Shown: positions 42,615 to 52,420, numbered from the stretch's first letter. The stretch: DNA of 64,000 bases from Lentzea californiensis (GCF_024648825.1 NZ_JANBBE010000009.1:186001-250000), one strand, 5' to 3'. Program-made: numbers and translations. The notes: generated by a model from the sequence alone, not told the origin.

Positions 42615-43925
42615 CTACACCTGCGACCAGCGCTGGTTCGTGCCTCCGTGGCAGGTCCACACGATGGCGGCCGTCCCGTTGGCGGTGCCGGCGCCGTTGA
42701 CGTCCAGGCACAGCCCGGTCTGGGCGTTGCCGATGGTGCCGTTGGAGTTGACGTTCCACTGCTGGTTCGCACCGACCTGGCAGTCCCAGAGCCGCACCGC
42801 GGTGCCCGCCGCGGCGTTGGCGGGAGCGTCCAGGCACTTGCCCAGGACCTGCAGGGTCTGGCCGGTGCGGGTGAACTGCTGGTTGGCGTTGCTGTGGCAG
42901 TCCCACACGACCATCGGGGAGCCGTTGGCCGTGCCGGCGCCGCTCACGTCCAGGCAACGGCCGGAGGCCTCGCCGCGCAGCCGGAACGTGGTCGGGGCAG
43001 GCGTGGTGCCGCCGGTGAAGAACTTCCAGACCTCGGTCTTCACCCAGCTGCGGGCTCCGCTCTCGCAGCCCGCGCAGCCGTCCACCGGTCCCTGCTGGTG
43101 GCCTCCGTCGAACGGCGCCCACACCACCGGGTACCCGGACCGGCAGCCCGAGTAGGTGGTGGTGATGTGGGTGCGGCTGCCCGCTGCCGGTTCCGGTGCG
43201 TTCTGGGACTGGCAGCCGTTGTTGCGCACCCACCTGTCGCGCTGGCCGCGGCCCGAGCCGATGTTGTCGCCGATGCCGTGGATACCCATGAACGCGACCG
43301 GTGCCGTGCCGCCCGCGCACCCGCTGATCTCGCCAGGGCTCGCGATGGCGGCGATCGCGCGGAAGACGTTCGGCCGGGAGCACGCGAGCGAGATGCTCAT
43401 CGCCCCGCCGTAGCTGAAGCCGAGGGAGAAGCGCTGCGTGGTGTCGACGCAGAGGTCGTTCTCGATCCGGCGGAGCATGTCGTCGACGAACGTGACGTCC
43501 TCACCGCCGGAGTTGGCCCAGCCGTTGCCGATGCCCTGCGGCGCGACGAAGATCGCGGAGTTGTTCGCCAGCCGCCGCAGGCCGTAATGGGCGTAGACGT
43601 CGCCGTCGCTCCCGCCGGTGGCGACGTCGTTCATCGTGCCGCCCCACCAGTGGAAGCCGAAGACCAGCCGGTACTGCCGGGTGTTGTCGTAGTTGTCCGG
43701 GACGCTCAGGACGAACGACCGGCTCTTGCCCCCGCTCTGGATCGTCTGCGTGCCGCTGCGCAGGGTCGGGGCCTTGCCGCAACCTGGTGTCGCGGCGAGA
43801 GGCGCCTGGGAGCCGGGGGCGAGAGGTGTCTGCGGTTCGGCGGCAGCGGTGCCGGTGCTGACGCCGGAGAGGACGAGTGCGGCGATGGCCACCGTGGTGA
43901 GCCACCACTTCTTGTGCTGGTGCAT
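42615..43925 (-). CDS. CE1-type (feruloyl/acetyl xylan) esterase with CBM13
   Basis: Secreted esterase, 436 residues, last gene of the xylan operon. ATG 43925 precedes a signal peptide; upstream frame is not needed. Catalytic part about 40-315: SFVLSVPDNYDN, FGFHWWGGTMND (oxyanion), IFVAPQGIGNGW, nucleophile Ser in LGFSYGGAM, Asp likely in the MGIHGIGDN region, and His in FDGGHQQGP. This pattern is the feruloyl-esterase/LpqC-like branch of CE1. C-terminal ricin-type beta-trefoil (about 320-436) with three QxW-type repeats (NQQFTR, NQQWNV, NQRWSQ). It has a paralogue immediately upstream with a CBM2 in place of the trefoil. Confidence 0.85.
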   Translation of the reverse strand: MHQHKKWWLTTVAIAALVLSGVSTGTAAAEPQTPLAPGSQAPLAATPGCGKAPTLRSGTQTIQSGGKSRSFVLSVPDNYDNTRQYRLVFGFHWWGGTMNDVATGGSDGDVYAHYGLRRLANNSAIFVAPQGIGNGWANSGGEDVTFVDDMLRRIENDLCVDTTQRFSLGFSYGGAMSISLACSRPNVFRAIAAIASPGEISGCAGGTAPVAFMGIHGIGDNIGSGRGQRDRWVRNNGCQSQNAPEPAAGSRTHITTTYSGCRSGYPVVWAPFDGGHQQGPVDGCAGCESGARSWVKTEVWKFFTGGTTPAPTTFRLRGEASGRCLDVSGAGTANGSPMVVWDCHSNANQQFTRTGQTLQVLGKCLDAPANAAAGTAVRLWDCQVGANQQWNVNSNGTIGNAQTGLCLDVNGAGTANGTAAIVWTCHGGTNQRWSQV

Positions 43926-43954
43926 GGGTTTGTTCGCGCTCCCTGTAGTGGCGG

Positions 43955-45241
43955 TCAGGCGACCGAGCACGTGTTGCCGTTGAGGCTGTACGAGGCCGGC
44001 GCCGAGTTGTCGCCGGTGTGCGTGGCCTGGAAACCGACGGTGATCGACGCGTTCGGCGCGATGTCGCCGTTGTACTGGACGTTCCTCGCGGTGACCTGCC
44101 CGGAAGCGGGGGAGTAGGTGGCGCTCCAGCCGGACGTGATCGTCTGCCCGCCGGGCAGGGTGAAGACCAGCGACCAGCCGCTGATCGTCGAGGAACCGGT
44201 GTTCGTGATGGTGATGTTCGACGTCAGCCCGTTGTTCCAGGCGCTGATCACGTTGCTGACGCGGCAGGTCGCGTCACCGGGAGGCGAGGTGGTCGTGGTC
44301 GTCGTGGTGGTGCTCGTCGGGCCGCCGCCGCCCGCGAACTGGGTGAGGAACTTCCATGCCTCACCGGACGTCCAGGTCCGCCAGCCGTCACCGCCCGAGT
44401 CGATCGGACCCGGCGTGTGGCCGCCGTCGAACGCCGCCCACACCACGGGATAACCGGCCCGGCAGCCGCTGTAGTTCGTGACGATGTGCGTCCGGCTGCC
44501 CGCCCGCGGTTCGGGAGCGTTCTGCGGCGTGCAGCCGTTGTTGCGCACGAACGTGTCGCGCAGTCCGCGGCCCAGTCCGATGCCGAGCACGTTGTCGCTG
44601 ATGCCGTGGATGCCCATGTAGCCGATCGGCTGGGTGCCGCCGTCGCACCCGCTGAGCTGCGCGCCCGAGTAGGCGACCACCGCGCGGAACACGTTGGCGC
44701 GGGCACAGGCCACCGCGTACGACATGCCGCCGCCGTAGCTGAAGCCGCCGGCGAAGCGCTGCGTCGTGTCGATGCACAGCCCCGAGTCGAGGCGGTTGAC
44801 CAGGTCGTCGACGAACCTCAGGTCCTGGCCGCCGGGGTTGGCCCAGCCGTTGCCGTTGCCCTGCGGCGCCACGAAGATCGTGCCGTTGTTCGCGGCGTCG
44901 GAGAGCCGCCGCAGCCCGTAGTAGGACCAGTTGTAGCCGTCGGTGCCGCCGGAGTCGACGTCGTTCGCGGTGCCGCCCCGCCAGTGGAAGCCGACGAACA
45001 GCCGGTACTGGCGGTTGTTGTCGTAGTTGGGCGGCAGCCGCAGGATGAACGAGCGGTTCTGGCCACCGCTGTTGATCGTGTGCTGGCCGCTCGTCAGCGC
45101 CGGTGGCTTGCCGCACCCCGCCGTCGCCGCCGCGGTGCCGGTCTCCCCGGCGGTCTGGCCGCCCAGTGCGATCCCCGCCGCGCCCAGGAAGACCACGACG
45201 CTCGCGGCGGCCGCCGCGAGGACGGACCTATGCCGCGACAT
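43955..45241 (-). CDS. CE1-type (feruloyl/acetyl xylan) esterase with CBM2
   Basis: Secreted paralogue of the following gene, 428 residues. Signal peptide 1-28, then SFILRLPPNYDNNRQYRL, GFHWRGGTAND, nucleophile in GGFSYGGGM, MGIHGISDN and AAFDGGHTPG. A Thr-rich linker (about 312-325) leads to CBM2 (CRVSNVIS to NTCSVA). Thirty nucleotides separate the two esterase genes, so they arose by tandem duplication followed by change of binding module. Expected to free ferulate or acetate from arabinoxylan. Confidence 0.86.
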   Translation of the reverse strand: MSRHRSVLAAAAASVVVFLGAAGIALGGQTAGETGTAAATAGCGKPPALTSGQHTINSGGQNRSFILRLPPNYDNNRQYRLFVGFHWRGGTANDVDSGGTDGYNWSYYGLRRLSDAANNGTIFVAPQGNGNGWANPGGQDLRFVDDLVNRLDSGLCIDTTQRFAGGFSYGGGMSYAVACARANVFRAVVAYSGAQLSGCDGGTQPIGYMGIHGISDNVLGIGLGRGLRDTFVRNNGCTPQNAPEPRAGSRTHIVTNYSGCRAGYPVVWAAFDGGHTPGPIDSGGDGWRTWTSGEAWKFLTQFAGGGGPTSTTTTTTTTSPPGDATCRVSNVISAWNNGLTSNITITNTGSSTISGWSLVFTLPGGQTITSGWSATYSPASGQVTARNVQYNGDIAPNASITVGFQATHTGDNSAPASYSLNGNTCSVA

Positions 45242-45286
45242 GGCAGAACCCCTTGTGCAGGTGGAACATCATCGTCCCTTCGCTCG

Positions 45287-48121
45287 TCACGCTTGCTGGA
45301 GTTGGAACCGCTGGTTGTTGGTGCCGGTCGGACTCCACTGGGACAGCCGGGCGCCGTCGGCGGCCGACGCCTCCCAGACGTCCACGGCGAGCCCGCTCTG
45401 GCGGTTGACGAGGCTGATCACGCCGCCGCCGTGGTCCGCCACCCGCCACTGCTGGCTCGTCGCGCCGGTGTCGGGCTGCTGGGTGATGTCCGCGCCGCTG
45501 CTGGAGCTCGCGACCTGGAGCACCAGGCCGCTGTGCCGGGCCCGGACGCGGTAGTGGCCGCCGCCGGAGTCGAGGAAGTCGAACTGCTGGTTCAGTCCGC
45601 TGGTCGGGGCCCACTGCTGCAGCAGCGCCCCTGCCGCGGCCGACCCGCCGCTGACGTCGAAGCACTTCCCGCTGTGCCGTGCGATGAGCCGGTAGTGGAC
45701 CCCTGGCCGCACGCCAGGGCCGGAGGCCTGACCCGTCACTCGGTAGGTGTGTCCACCTTGGACGGAGAACGTGATGACGTCGGCTTCCGGCTTGGCGTGC
45801 TCGACCACCGCGCCGCTCGTCGTGTCGCGCAGCTCGAACGTGCCGCCGAAGACCCGGTTGCGGATCCGGACCGCGCCGTCGCGGTCCGGCGTCACGGACA
45901 GGGTGGTGGAACCGTCGGCCCCCCAGATCGCGCCGACGGTGTACCCACCTCGCCCGCGCAACCCCGTGAAGCTGCCCGCGGACCAGGCCGGTGGCAGCGC
46001 GGGCAGCACGTGCAGCTCCCCGTTGTGGCTGTGCAGCAGCATCTCCGCGACGCCGGAGGTCGCGCCGAAGTTGCCGTCGATCTGGAACGGCGGGTGCAGG
46101 TCGAACATGTTGGGCGCGAGGCGGTCGGTCGTCACCAGCGACCGGAGCAGGTCGTGCGCCCTGGCGCCCTCCTCCAGCCGGGCCCAGAAATTGATCTTCC
46201 AGGCGAGCGACCACCCGGTGCCCGCGTCACCTCGCAGCTCGAGGGTGCGCAGGGCCGCGGCGTGCAGCTGGGGAGTGCCGCGCTTGGTGATCTGGTTGCT
46301 CGGGTGCAGGCCGTAGAGGTGCGAGACGTGCCGGTGGTTGCGCTCGGTCTCGGTCCAGTCGTAGAGCCACTCCATCACGTTGCCCCGCGACCCGATCCGC
46401 ATCGGGGCCAGCCGCTGCCGAGCGGTGCGCACCTGCGTGCGCAAGTCGGCGTCGACACCGAGCGCCTCGGAGGCGCCCGCGCAGCCGTCGAACAGGTCGC
46501 GCAGGATCTGCATGTCCATCGTCGGCCCGGCGCAGACGCTGGCGTTGGTGTGGTGGTTGAGCTCCGGCGAGTTCGACGGGTTGGTGACGAGGTTGCCGAG
46601 GCTCGGCTCGGTGACGAGCGTGTCCAGGAAGAACTGCGCACAGCCCTTGAGGACCGGGTAGTACCTGCGCAGGAAACCGACGTCGCCGGTGAACAGATAG
46701 TGGTCCCAGATTAGCGTCGAGAGCCACGCCCCGCCGGTCTGCCACATGCCCGCCGCGGCGAAGTCGACGACCGAGGAACCGCGCCAGGCGTCCGTGTTGT
46801 GGTGGGTGACCCAGCCGCGCGCGTTGTACTGCAGTTGCGCGGTGCGGGCGCCGGTGACGGTCAGGTCTTCGACCATCCGGAACACCGGCTGGAGACACTC
46901 GCCGAGGTTGGTGGTGTCCGCCGGCCAGTAGTTCATCGGCAGGTTCGCGTTGATGGTGTACTTCGAGTCCCACGACGGTGCCATCTGGTCGTTCCAGATG
47001 CCCTGCAGGTTCGCCGGTTGCGTGCCGGGGCGCGACGACGAGATCAGCAGGTAGCGGCCGTACTGGAAGAGCAGCACCGCGAACTGCGGGTCGCTCGTGC
47101 CCGCGTGCCGGGAGATTCGGACGTCGGTCGGCTGGTCGGCCGCCGCCGTGCGCCCGAGGTCGAGCGACACGCGTCCGAACAAGGCCTGGTAGTCGGCGAC
47201 GTGCCGGGCCCGCAGGGTGTCGAAGGCGATGCCCTGCGCCGCGTTCAGGCGGTTGCGCGCGTTGCCCTGGTAGTCGCCGTTCACCGTGCGGAAGTCGACG
47301 TAGCTGCTGCCGATGGAGATCAGCACCGTCACCGCGTTCGCTCCGGTCACGCGCAACGTGCCACCGGAGCTGCTGACGGTGCCGCCCTCCGTGACCGCCC
47401 TGGCGAGCGCGAGGAACCGGACGGTGCCCGCGATGCCGCGCTGGGTGCCGGAGACACCGTCCAGCCCTATCGTCGTGCCGTCCACTGTGGACGTCGTCGT
47501 GCGCTGCAGTGAGCTGAACGACGCGGTGAACGAGATCGAGCCCGGTGTCTGGGCCGTCAGGCGCATCACGATCACCTGGTCCGGTGCGCTGGCGAACACC
47601 TCCCGCTGATATCGGACGTTGTTCGCCGTGTAGGTCACGGCCGTCGTCGCCGTGGTGAGGTCGAGCGACCGCTGGTAGGACGAGGCGGTCGCGGAGGGGA
47701 ACGTCAGGCGCAGGTCGCCGACCGGCTGGTAGGCCAGCTGCCCGGCGGGACTGCCGAGCATGGTCTGGTCGATCAGCGACTGCGCCTGCGTCCACTGTCC
47801 GGCGAACACGAGCCGCCGGATCTCGGCGAGAGATCCGGCGCCACGCGGGTTGGTGTAGTCGTGCGGCCCGCCCGCCCAAACCGTGTCCTCGTTGAGCTGC
47901 AGGCGTTCGATGTCGGTGTTGCCGAACACCATCGCGCCCAGCCGCCCGTTGCCGATCGGCAGGGCGCGCAGCCAGTCGTTCCCGGCAGGCCCGCCGTACC
48001 ACAGCGAGAGGTCACCGGGTGCCCGCACGTCCGCGGAGGCGGGGCTCGCGGTCCACCCCGCCTGCGTCAGCGCTACACCCGCGCCGAGCTTGATGAGCTG
48101 CCGGCGGTTCAGGTCGGACAT
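45287..48121 (-). CDS. GH95 alpha-L-fucosidase/galactosidase with ricin-type CBM13
   Basis: Secreted (Tat-type N-terminus RRQLIKLG) inverting glycosidase, 944 residues. GH95 core about 35-790: LSLWYGGPAGNDWLRALPIGNGRLGAMVFG, QLNEDTVWAGG, the Asn pair of GH95 in INANLPMNYWP, NTDAWRGSS, and the HRHVSHLYGLHPSNQI motif. The C-terminal part (about 800-944) is a beta-trefoil with GLNQQFDFL, SQQWRVAD and NNQRFQLQ. GH95 removes alpha-1,2-L-fucose or L-galactose from xyloglucan-type side chains; which one is not decided. Between two esterase genes in the operon. Confidence 0.9.
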   Translation of the reverse strand: MSDLNRRQLIKLGAGVALTQAGWTASPASADVRAPGDLSLWYGGPAGNDWLRALPIGNGRLGAMVFGNTDIERLQLNEDTVWAGGPHDYTNPRGAGSLAEIRRLVFAGQWTQAQSLIDQTMLGSPAGQLAYQPVGDLRLTFPSATASSYQRSLDLTTATTAVTYTANNVRYQREVFASAPDQVIVMRLTAQTPGSISFTASFSSLQRTTTSTVDGTTIGLDGVSGTQRGIAGTVRFLALARAVTEGGTVSSSGGTLRVTGANAVTVLISIGSSYVDFRTVNGDYQGNARNRLNAAQGIAFDTLRARHVADYQALFGRVSLDLGRTAAADQPTDVRISRHAGTSDPQFAVLLFQYGRYLLISSSRPGTQPANLQGIWNDQMAPSWDSKYTINANLPMNYWPADTTNLGECLQPVFRMVEDLTVTGARTAQLQYNARGWVTHHNTDAWRGSSVVDFAAAGMWQTGGAWLSTLIWDHYLFTGDVGFLRRYYPVLKGCAQFFLDTLVTEPSLGNLVTNPSNSPELNHHTNASVCAGPTMDMQILRDLFDGCAGASEALGVDADLRTQVRTARQRLAPMRIGSRGNVMEWLYDWTETERNHRHVSHLYGLHPSNQITKRGTPQLHAAALRTLELRGDAGTGWSLAWKINFWARLEEGARAHDLLRSLVTTDRLAPNMFDLHPPFQIDGNFGATSGVAEMLLHSHNGELHVLPALPPAWSAGSFTGLRGRGGYTVGAIWGADGSTTLSVTPDRDGAVRIRNRVFGGTFELRDTTSGAVVEHAKPEADVITFSVQGGHTYRVTGQASGPGVRPGVHYRLIARHSGKCFDVSGGSAAAGALLQQWAPTSGLNQQFDFLDSGGGHYRVRARHSGLVLQVASSSSGADITQQPDTGATSQQWRVADHGGGVISLVNRQSGLAVDVWEASAADGARLSQWSPTGTNNQRFQLQQA

Positions 48122-48146
48122 GCCGGTCCTCCAGTGGTGTGCGCGG

Positions 48147-49475
48147 TCAGGTCACGGCACAACGCACGCCGTTGAGCGTGAACCCGTCCGCTGGTGCGCT
48201 GTTGCCCGTGTGCGTGGCCTGGAAGCCGATGGACACCTGGGCGAGGGGCTGGATCTGCGCGTTGTAACCGACGTTGCGGGCGGTCACCTGGCCGGTGACG
48301 GGGGAGTAGGTGGCACTCCAGCCGCCCGTGACGGTCTGCCCGCCGGGAAGCGTGAACTGCAGCTCCCAGCCGTTCACCGGTGCCGAGGACGTGTTGGTGA
48401 TGGTGATCGTCTCGGTGAGGCCGGTGTTCCAGGCGTTGACCACTGCCTTGACCGAGCAGCCCTGGGACGGCGGCGGTGTCGTGGTGGTCGTCGTGGTCGT
48501 GGTGGTGGTGGTCGTCGTGGGCGGGCGGTCCAAGCCGAGGAAGGTGATGGCGTGCGCGACCATCCCCGCCGTCGGCACGTCGTGCCCGGTGCCCTGCGCG
48601 CTGATGCCCTCGACGACGGCCGGCGTGCCGGTGCCGTAGCGGGTGCGGGTCCAGTTCGCCTGCGGCTGGTCGGTGGTCGTCGGCGTCCTGCTCACCCCGT
48701 GCACGTTCGTCCACTGGTCGAGCGCCTCACCGAAGTTCGGGTACGCCAGCGTCGTGTCGGCGGTGCCGTGCCACAGCTGCATCCGCGGGTAGCGCCCGGT
48801 GTAGCCGGGGTACATCGCCCTCGCCTGGTCTCCCCACTGCTGCGGGGTCTTCAGCAGGGTTCCGCCCGAGCACTGGCTGTTCCACATCGACCCGTCCGTC
48901 GTCGCGAAGCAGCCCGCCGGGACGCCCGCGAAGGCCGCGCCGGCGCTGAACACGTCCGGGTACTGGGCGGCCAGCACGTTGGTCATCATCGCGCCGGACG
49001 AGATGCCCGACACGACGATGCGCTCCGGGTCCACGTTGTAGCGCTGGCGCGCGTACGACACCATCGACATGATTCCCGTGGAGTCGCTGCCTCCGTTGCG
49101 GCGCAACGCGTTCTGGGTCGACACGTCGAAGCAGTGCCCGTCCCTGGTGGCCTCCGGGTAGATGATCACGTACCCGTTGCGGTCCGCGGCCGTGACGTAG
49201 TCGCGTCCGCCACCGTTGTGCACCGCGCTCGCGGAACCGGTGCAGTAGTGCACCATCACCAGCAGGGCCGGGCGTTCCGCGAGCCGGTCAGGTGCGTAGA
49301 CGTACATGTTCAGGCCGGTCGGGTTGGTGCCGAAGCTGGTGACCCGCACCAGAGATGCGGCCTGCGCCGGCTGTGGCACGAGTGAGATCGCGACCGCCGC
49401 GACCAGCACCAGCACGGCCGCGATGATGCCGGCGAGGCTGAGTCCGTCGAGGCTCGCCCGGTTCGTGTTGCTCAT
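48147..49475 (-). CDS. CE1 acetylxylan esterase/PHB-depolymerase-like esterase with CBM2
   Basis: Secreted esterase, 442 residues. ATG 49475 overlaps the stop of the upstream GH43 gene (ATGA). Signal peptide (to about 39), catalytic domain: PALLVMVHYCTGS (oxyanion), VIIYPEATRDGHCFDV, nucleophile Ser in VSGISSGAMMTNVL, QLWHGTADTTL with catalytic Asp and GTGHDVPTAG with His. About 14-Thr linker, then CBM2 (CSVKAVVN to RCAVT). This is the classic acetylxylan-esterase branch of CE1, distinct from the two feruloyl-type paralogues downstream. Confidence 0.88.
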   Translation of the reverse strand: MSNTNRASLDGLSLAGIIAAVLVLVAAVAISLVPQPAQAASLVRVTSFGTNPTGLNMYVYAPDRLAERPALLVMVHYCTGSASAVHNGGGRDYVTAADRNGYVIIYPEATRDGHCFDVSTQNALRRNGGSDSTGIMSMVSYARQRYNVDPERIVVSGISSGAMMTNVLAAQYPDVFSAGAAFAGVPAGCFATTDGSMWNSQCSGGTLLKTPQQWGDQARAMYPGYTGRYPRMQLWHGTADTTLAYPNFGEALDQWTNVHGVSRTPTTTDQPQANWTRTRYGTGTPAVVEGISAQGTGHDVPTAGMVAHAITFLGLDRPPTTTTTTTTTTTTTTPPPSQGCSVKAVVNAWNTGLTETITITNTSSAPVNGWELQFTLPGGQTVTGGWSATYSPVTGQVTARNVGYNAQIQPLAQVSIGFQATHTGNSAPADGFTLNGVRCAVT

Positions 49476-50848
49476 GACGAGCTCCCTCCGCTGAACTGCC
49501 ACCAGTTCATGTTGAGCAGATAACCGCTGCCACCGCTGAACCTCAGGTAGAGGTCACGCGTGCCGGTCAGCCCGCTCACCGGGCAGGTGACCGTGGTCCA
49601 CGCCTGCCAGCCGCCGGTGCTGGGCACCGTGCAGCGGCCGGCGAGAGTGCCGGTCGGGCTGCCGCTGCGCACCTCGACGGAGCTTCCCGCGACGGTGGAC
49701 GCGACTCGCGCGGTGAACGTCGAGGCGCCGTTGCCGAAGGCGGCGTTCTTGACCTTGATGTTGTCGCCGTTGTTGATGTAGCCGACGTTCATGCCGCCTT
49801 CGCTCGAGGCCTCGGTCTCGATGCCGTTGCCCCAGGCGATGGTCTCGGCTTCCTGACGTGCGTAGGGGTTGAGGGTGTCCGCCGCCGGTGGTCCGGTCGT
49901 CGTCATGGTGAGGGACGGGATGGTGCCGTCGGCGTTGTAGGTGAACTTCTCGACGGCGACGGAGCGGGTGAAGCCGCCACCGCCGGGCAGGGCGCCGTTG
50001 TGGTAGAAGAAGTACGAGCTGCCCTTGAAGTCGATGATGCCGGGGTGGTTGGTGAAGCTGCTGCCCTGCGTGGCCATCACGGTGCCGCGGTAGGTCCACG
50101 GTCCAGTCGGTCCGGGGGAGGTGGAGTAGGCGATGAACTCCGAGCAGCACTTGGCGGCGAAGACGTTGTAGTAGAGGCCGTTGCGCTTGTAGACCCAGGG
50201 GCCTTCCTCGTAGAGGGTGGGCCGGTTAGGGTCGCCGGTGCGGGTGCCGAACCCCGCGGTGGTGAGCGGGATCCTGTTGATGCCGCCCGAGTAGGACGTC
50301 ATGTCGGCGTTGAGGCGGACGTAGGAGAGGTTGGGGTTGCCCCAGTACAGGTAGGCCTGGCCGTCGTCGTCGATCATGACGGACGGGTCGATCTCGCCGT
50401 TCTCCACCAGGGGGCGGCCGAGGGCGTCGCGGAACGGGCCGGTGGGGCTGTCGGCGACGGCGACACCGATGGCCGGGCGGCCGGTGGCCTTGGTGACGAC
50501 GGGGACATACCAGTAGAACTTGCCGTTGCGTTCCACGGCCTGGCCCGCCCACGCGTCCTGTTTCGCCCAGCTGAACGAGGCGATGTTCAGGGGAGAGCCG
50601 TGGTCGGTCCAGTTCACCATGTCGGCCGAGGACCAGACCCGCCACTCCTTCATGGTGAACCAGGTCGAGCCGTCCTCGTCGTGACCGGTGTAGAGGTAGA
50701 CCCGTCCGTTGTGGACCAACGGCGCCGGGTCGGCCGTGTAGATGTGCTGCACGATCGGGTTGTCCGCCTTCACCGGCGAGACCACCGTCAGGACCGTGCC
50801 CACCACCAGGGCGATGCTCGCCCAAAGCCTTCGTGTCTTGACCATCAT
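49472..50848 (-). CDS. GH43 - CBM6 arabinoxylan-active enzyme
   Basis: Secreted enzyme, 458 residues. Signal peptide 1-28; propeller with YTADPAPLVHNGRVYLY (base Asp), NGEIDPSVMIDDDGQAYLYWG (modulator Asp) and LYEEGPWVYKRNGLYY (acid Glu); KCCSEFIAYSTS and FTNHPGIIDF follow. CBM6 about 325-458 beginning RQEAETIAWG and ending LNMNWWQF. The layout resembles arabinoxylan arabinofuranohydrolases and beta-xylosidases. Coupled by 4-nt overlap to the CE1 gene. Confidence 0.88.
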   Translation of the reverse strand: MMVKTRRLWASIALVVGTVLTVVSPVKADNPIVQHIYTADPAPLVHNGRVYLYTGHDEDGSTWFTMKEWRVWSSADMVNWTDHGSPLNIASFSWAKQDAWAGQAVERNGKFYWYVPVVTKATGRPAIGVAVADSPTGPFRDALGRPLVENGEIDPSVMIDDDGQAYLYWGNPNLSYVRLNADMTSYSGGINRIPLTTAGFGTRTGDPNRPTLYEEGPWVYKRNGLYYNVFAAKCCSEFIAYSTSPGPTGPWTYRGTVMATQGSSFTNHPGIIDFKGSSYFFYHNGALPGGGGFTRSVAVEKFTYNADGTIPSLTMTTTGPPAADTLNPYARQEAETIAWGNGIETEASSEGGMNVGYINNGDNIKVKNAAFGNGASTFTARVASTVAGSSVEVRSGSPTGTLAGRCTVPSTGGWQAWTTVTCPVSGLTGTRDLYLRFSGGSGYLLNMNWWQFSGGSSS

Positions 50849-50867
50849 CTTCTTCCCAGGGCAGGGC

Positions 50868-50899
50868 GCTCCGGCGGACGGTCACCCGTCCGCCGGAGC
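50868..50899 (-). terminator. Hairpin between GH10 and GH43 genes
   Basis: Fourteen-base-pair perfect stem (50868-50881 with 50886-50899), 22 nt after the xylanase stop and 20 nt before the GH43 start. Probably partial termination or mRNA protection giving more xylanase than downstream products. Confidence 0.65.
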
Positions 50900-50921
50900 T
50901 TGCCGGTCGTGTGGTGCGGAG

Positions 50922-52295
50922 TCAGCTCGCGGTGCAGGACGGGTTCAGCCCTGCTCCGCTGCCGTTGCCCTGGAAACCGAACTCGGTGGACTGGCCGGCG
51001 GGCACGTTGGCGTTGTAGTCCACGTTGGACCAGTTGACGGTTCCGCTGGTGCCGCTTCCGTTGGCACTCCACGAACTGGTGACCGTGCCGTTCGACAGCG
51101 TGGTGGTGACCCTCCAGCCGCGCAGGGCGCTGGAGCCGGCCGTGACCTTGATCGTCGCGACGAAACCACCGTTCCACTGGTTCAGCGACACCGCCGCCGT
51201 GCAGCCGCCGGTACCCGGGTCGTTGCTCGTGGTGGTGGTAGTGGTCGTCGTCGTGGTGGACGTCGGACCGGGGCCGCCCGCGTTGAGCGCGTCGAGCACC
51301 GAGTTGTACGCGGCCTTCTTGTTGCCGTTGCCGTCGAACAGCAGCGGGGTGCCGGAGGCGCGCCACGAGTCGGTGTCGCGGATGCCCCACACGGTGATGC
51401 CGGTGCACCGCGTCACGGCGAGGCAGGCCCGCGTCACGCGGTCGTAGTTCGACGCCTGGGAACTACCGGAGCCCTCGATGTCCAGTTCGGTGATCTGCAC
51501 GTCGACGCCGAGGTTGGCGAAGTTCTGCAGGGTGGTCTGGTAGTTGGAGGGTACCGGGCTCTGCGAGTTGAAGTGGGACTGCAGGCCGACGCAGTCGATC
51601 GGCACACCGCGGGACTTGAAGTCCTGCACCATCCGGTACACGCCCTGGGTCTTGGCGTGCGACCAGTCGTCGGTGTTGTAGTCGTTGTAGCAGAGCTTCG
51701 CGCCGGGATCGGCGGCCCGTGCCGCGCGGAAGGCGGCCTCGATCCAGTCGTTGCCGGTGCGCTGCAGGTTGGAGTCACGGCGTCCGCCGCCGCTGCCGTC
51801 GGCGAAGGCCTCGTTCACCACGTCCCAGGCGTAGATCTTGCCCCGGTAGTAGGTCGCGACCTGCGTGACGTGGTTCAGCATCGCGTTGCGCAGAGCGGTG
51901 CCGGACATGTTCTCCATCCAGCGGGGTTGCTGCGAGTGCCATGCCAGTGCGTGTCCGCGGATTCGCTTGCCCTGGTTGCGCGCCAGGTTCACGATCCGGT
52001 CGGCGTTGCCGTAGCTGAACTGGTTCTGGTTCGGCTCGGTCGCGTCCATCTTCATCTCGTTCTCGGCCGTGACCATGTCGAACTCGCGGTTCAAGATCCC
52101 GGTGTAGGTCGAGTCACCGAGCCTGCCCGCGGCGACCGCGGTACCGAAGTAACGACCGCTCTGCTGGGCGGCCGCGCCGAGGGTGGTCGCCGCGTTCGCG
52201 GCGGGAGGTGCGATCAGGGTGGCGCCGATTACCACAGTCGCGACCGTGGCAATGATCGGGATCAGAGCCACTGACTTCGATGTCAGTCTCATCAT
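50922..52295 (-). CDS. GH10 endo-beta-1,4-xylanase with CBM2
   Basis: Secreted xylanase, 457 residues, first gene of the minus-strand operon. Signal peptide 1-35; GH10 barrel: GRYFGTAVAAGRL, FDMVTAENEMKMDATEPNQ, IRGHALAWHSQQPRW, acid/base Glu in WDVVNEAFADG, and nucleophile Glu in VQITELDIEG; WGIRDTDSW follows. Thr-rich linker (about 338-350) then a CBM2 (CTAAVSLN to SCTAS) that is a little divergent (SSALRGWRVTTTLSNG). Its upstream region holds several operator-like palindromes. Confidence 0.95.
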   Translation of the reverse strand: MMRLTSKSVALIPIIATVATVVIGATLIAPPAANAATTLGAAAQQSGRYFGTAVAAGRLGDSTYTGILNREFDMVTAENEMKMDATEPNQNQFSYGNADRIVNLARNQGKRIRGHALAWHSQQPRWMENMSGTALRNAMLNHVTQVATYYRGKIYAWDVVNEAFADGSGGGRRDSNLQRTGNDWIEAAFRAARAADPGAKLCYNDYNTDDWSHAKTQGVYRMVQDFKSRGVPIDCVGLQSHFNSQSPVPSNYQTTLQNFANLGVDVQITELDIEGSGSSQASNYDRVTRACLAVTRCTGITVWGIRDTDSWRASGTPLLFDGNGNKKAAYNSVLDALNAGGPGPTSTTTTTTTTTTSNDPGTGGCTAAVSLNQWNGGFVATIKVTAGSSALRGWRVTTTLSNGTVTSSWSANGSGTSGTVNWSNVDYNANVPAGQSTEFGFQGNGSGAGLNPSCTAS

Positions 52296-52406
52296 TCACG
52301 CTTTCGCCGGAACACCCGTTGCGGGGTGTGATGGGCAGGGTCAGCTCACGAGGTCCGGTGCGCCAGTGCCGGATCCCGTTGAGCGACAAGAAGTGTCTCA
52401 GCTCAC

Positions 52407-52420
52407 TGTTCACGCTCACA
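52407..52420. promoter_or_regulatory. AraR-type operator on xylanase side
   Basis: TGTTCACGCTCACA, 112 nt before the xylanase start codon. Confidence 0.6.
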
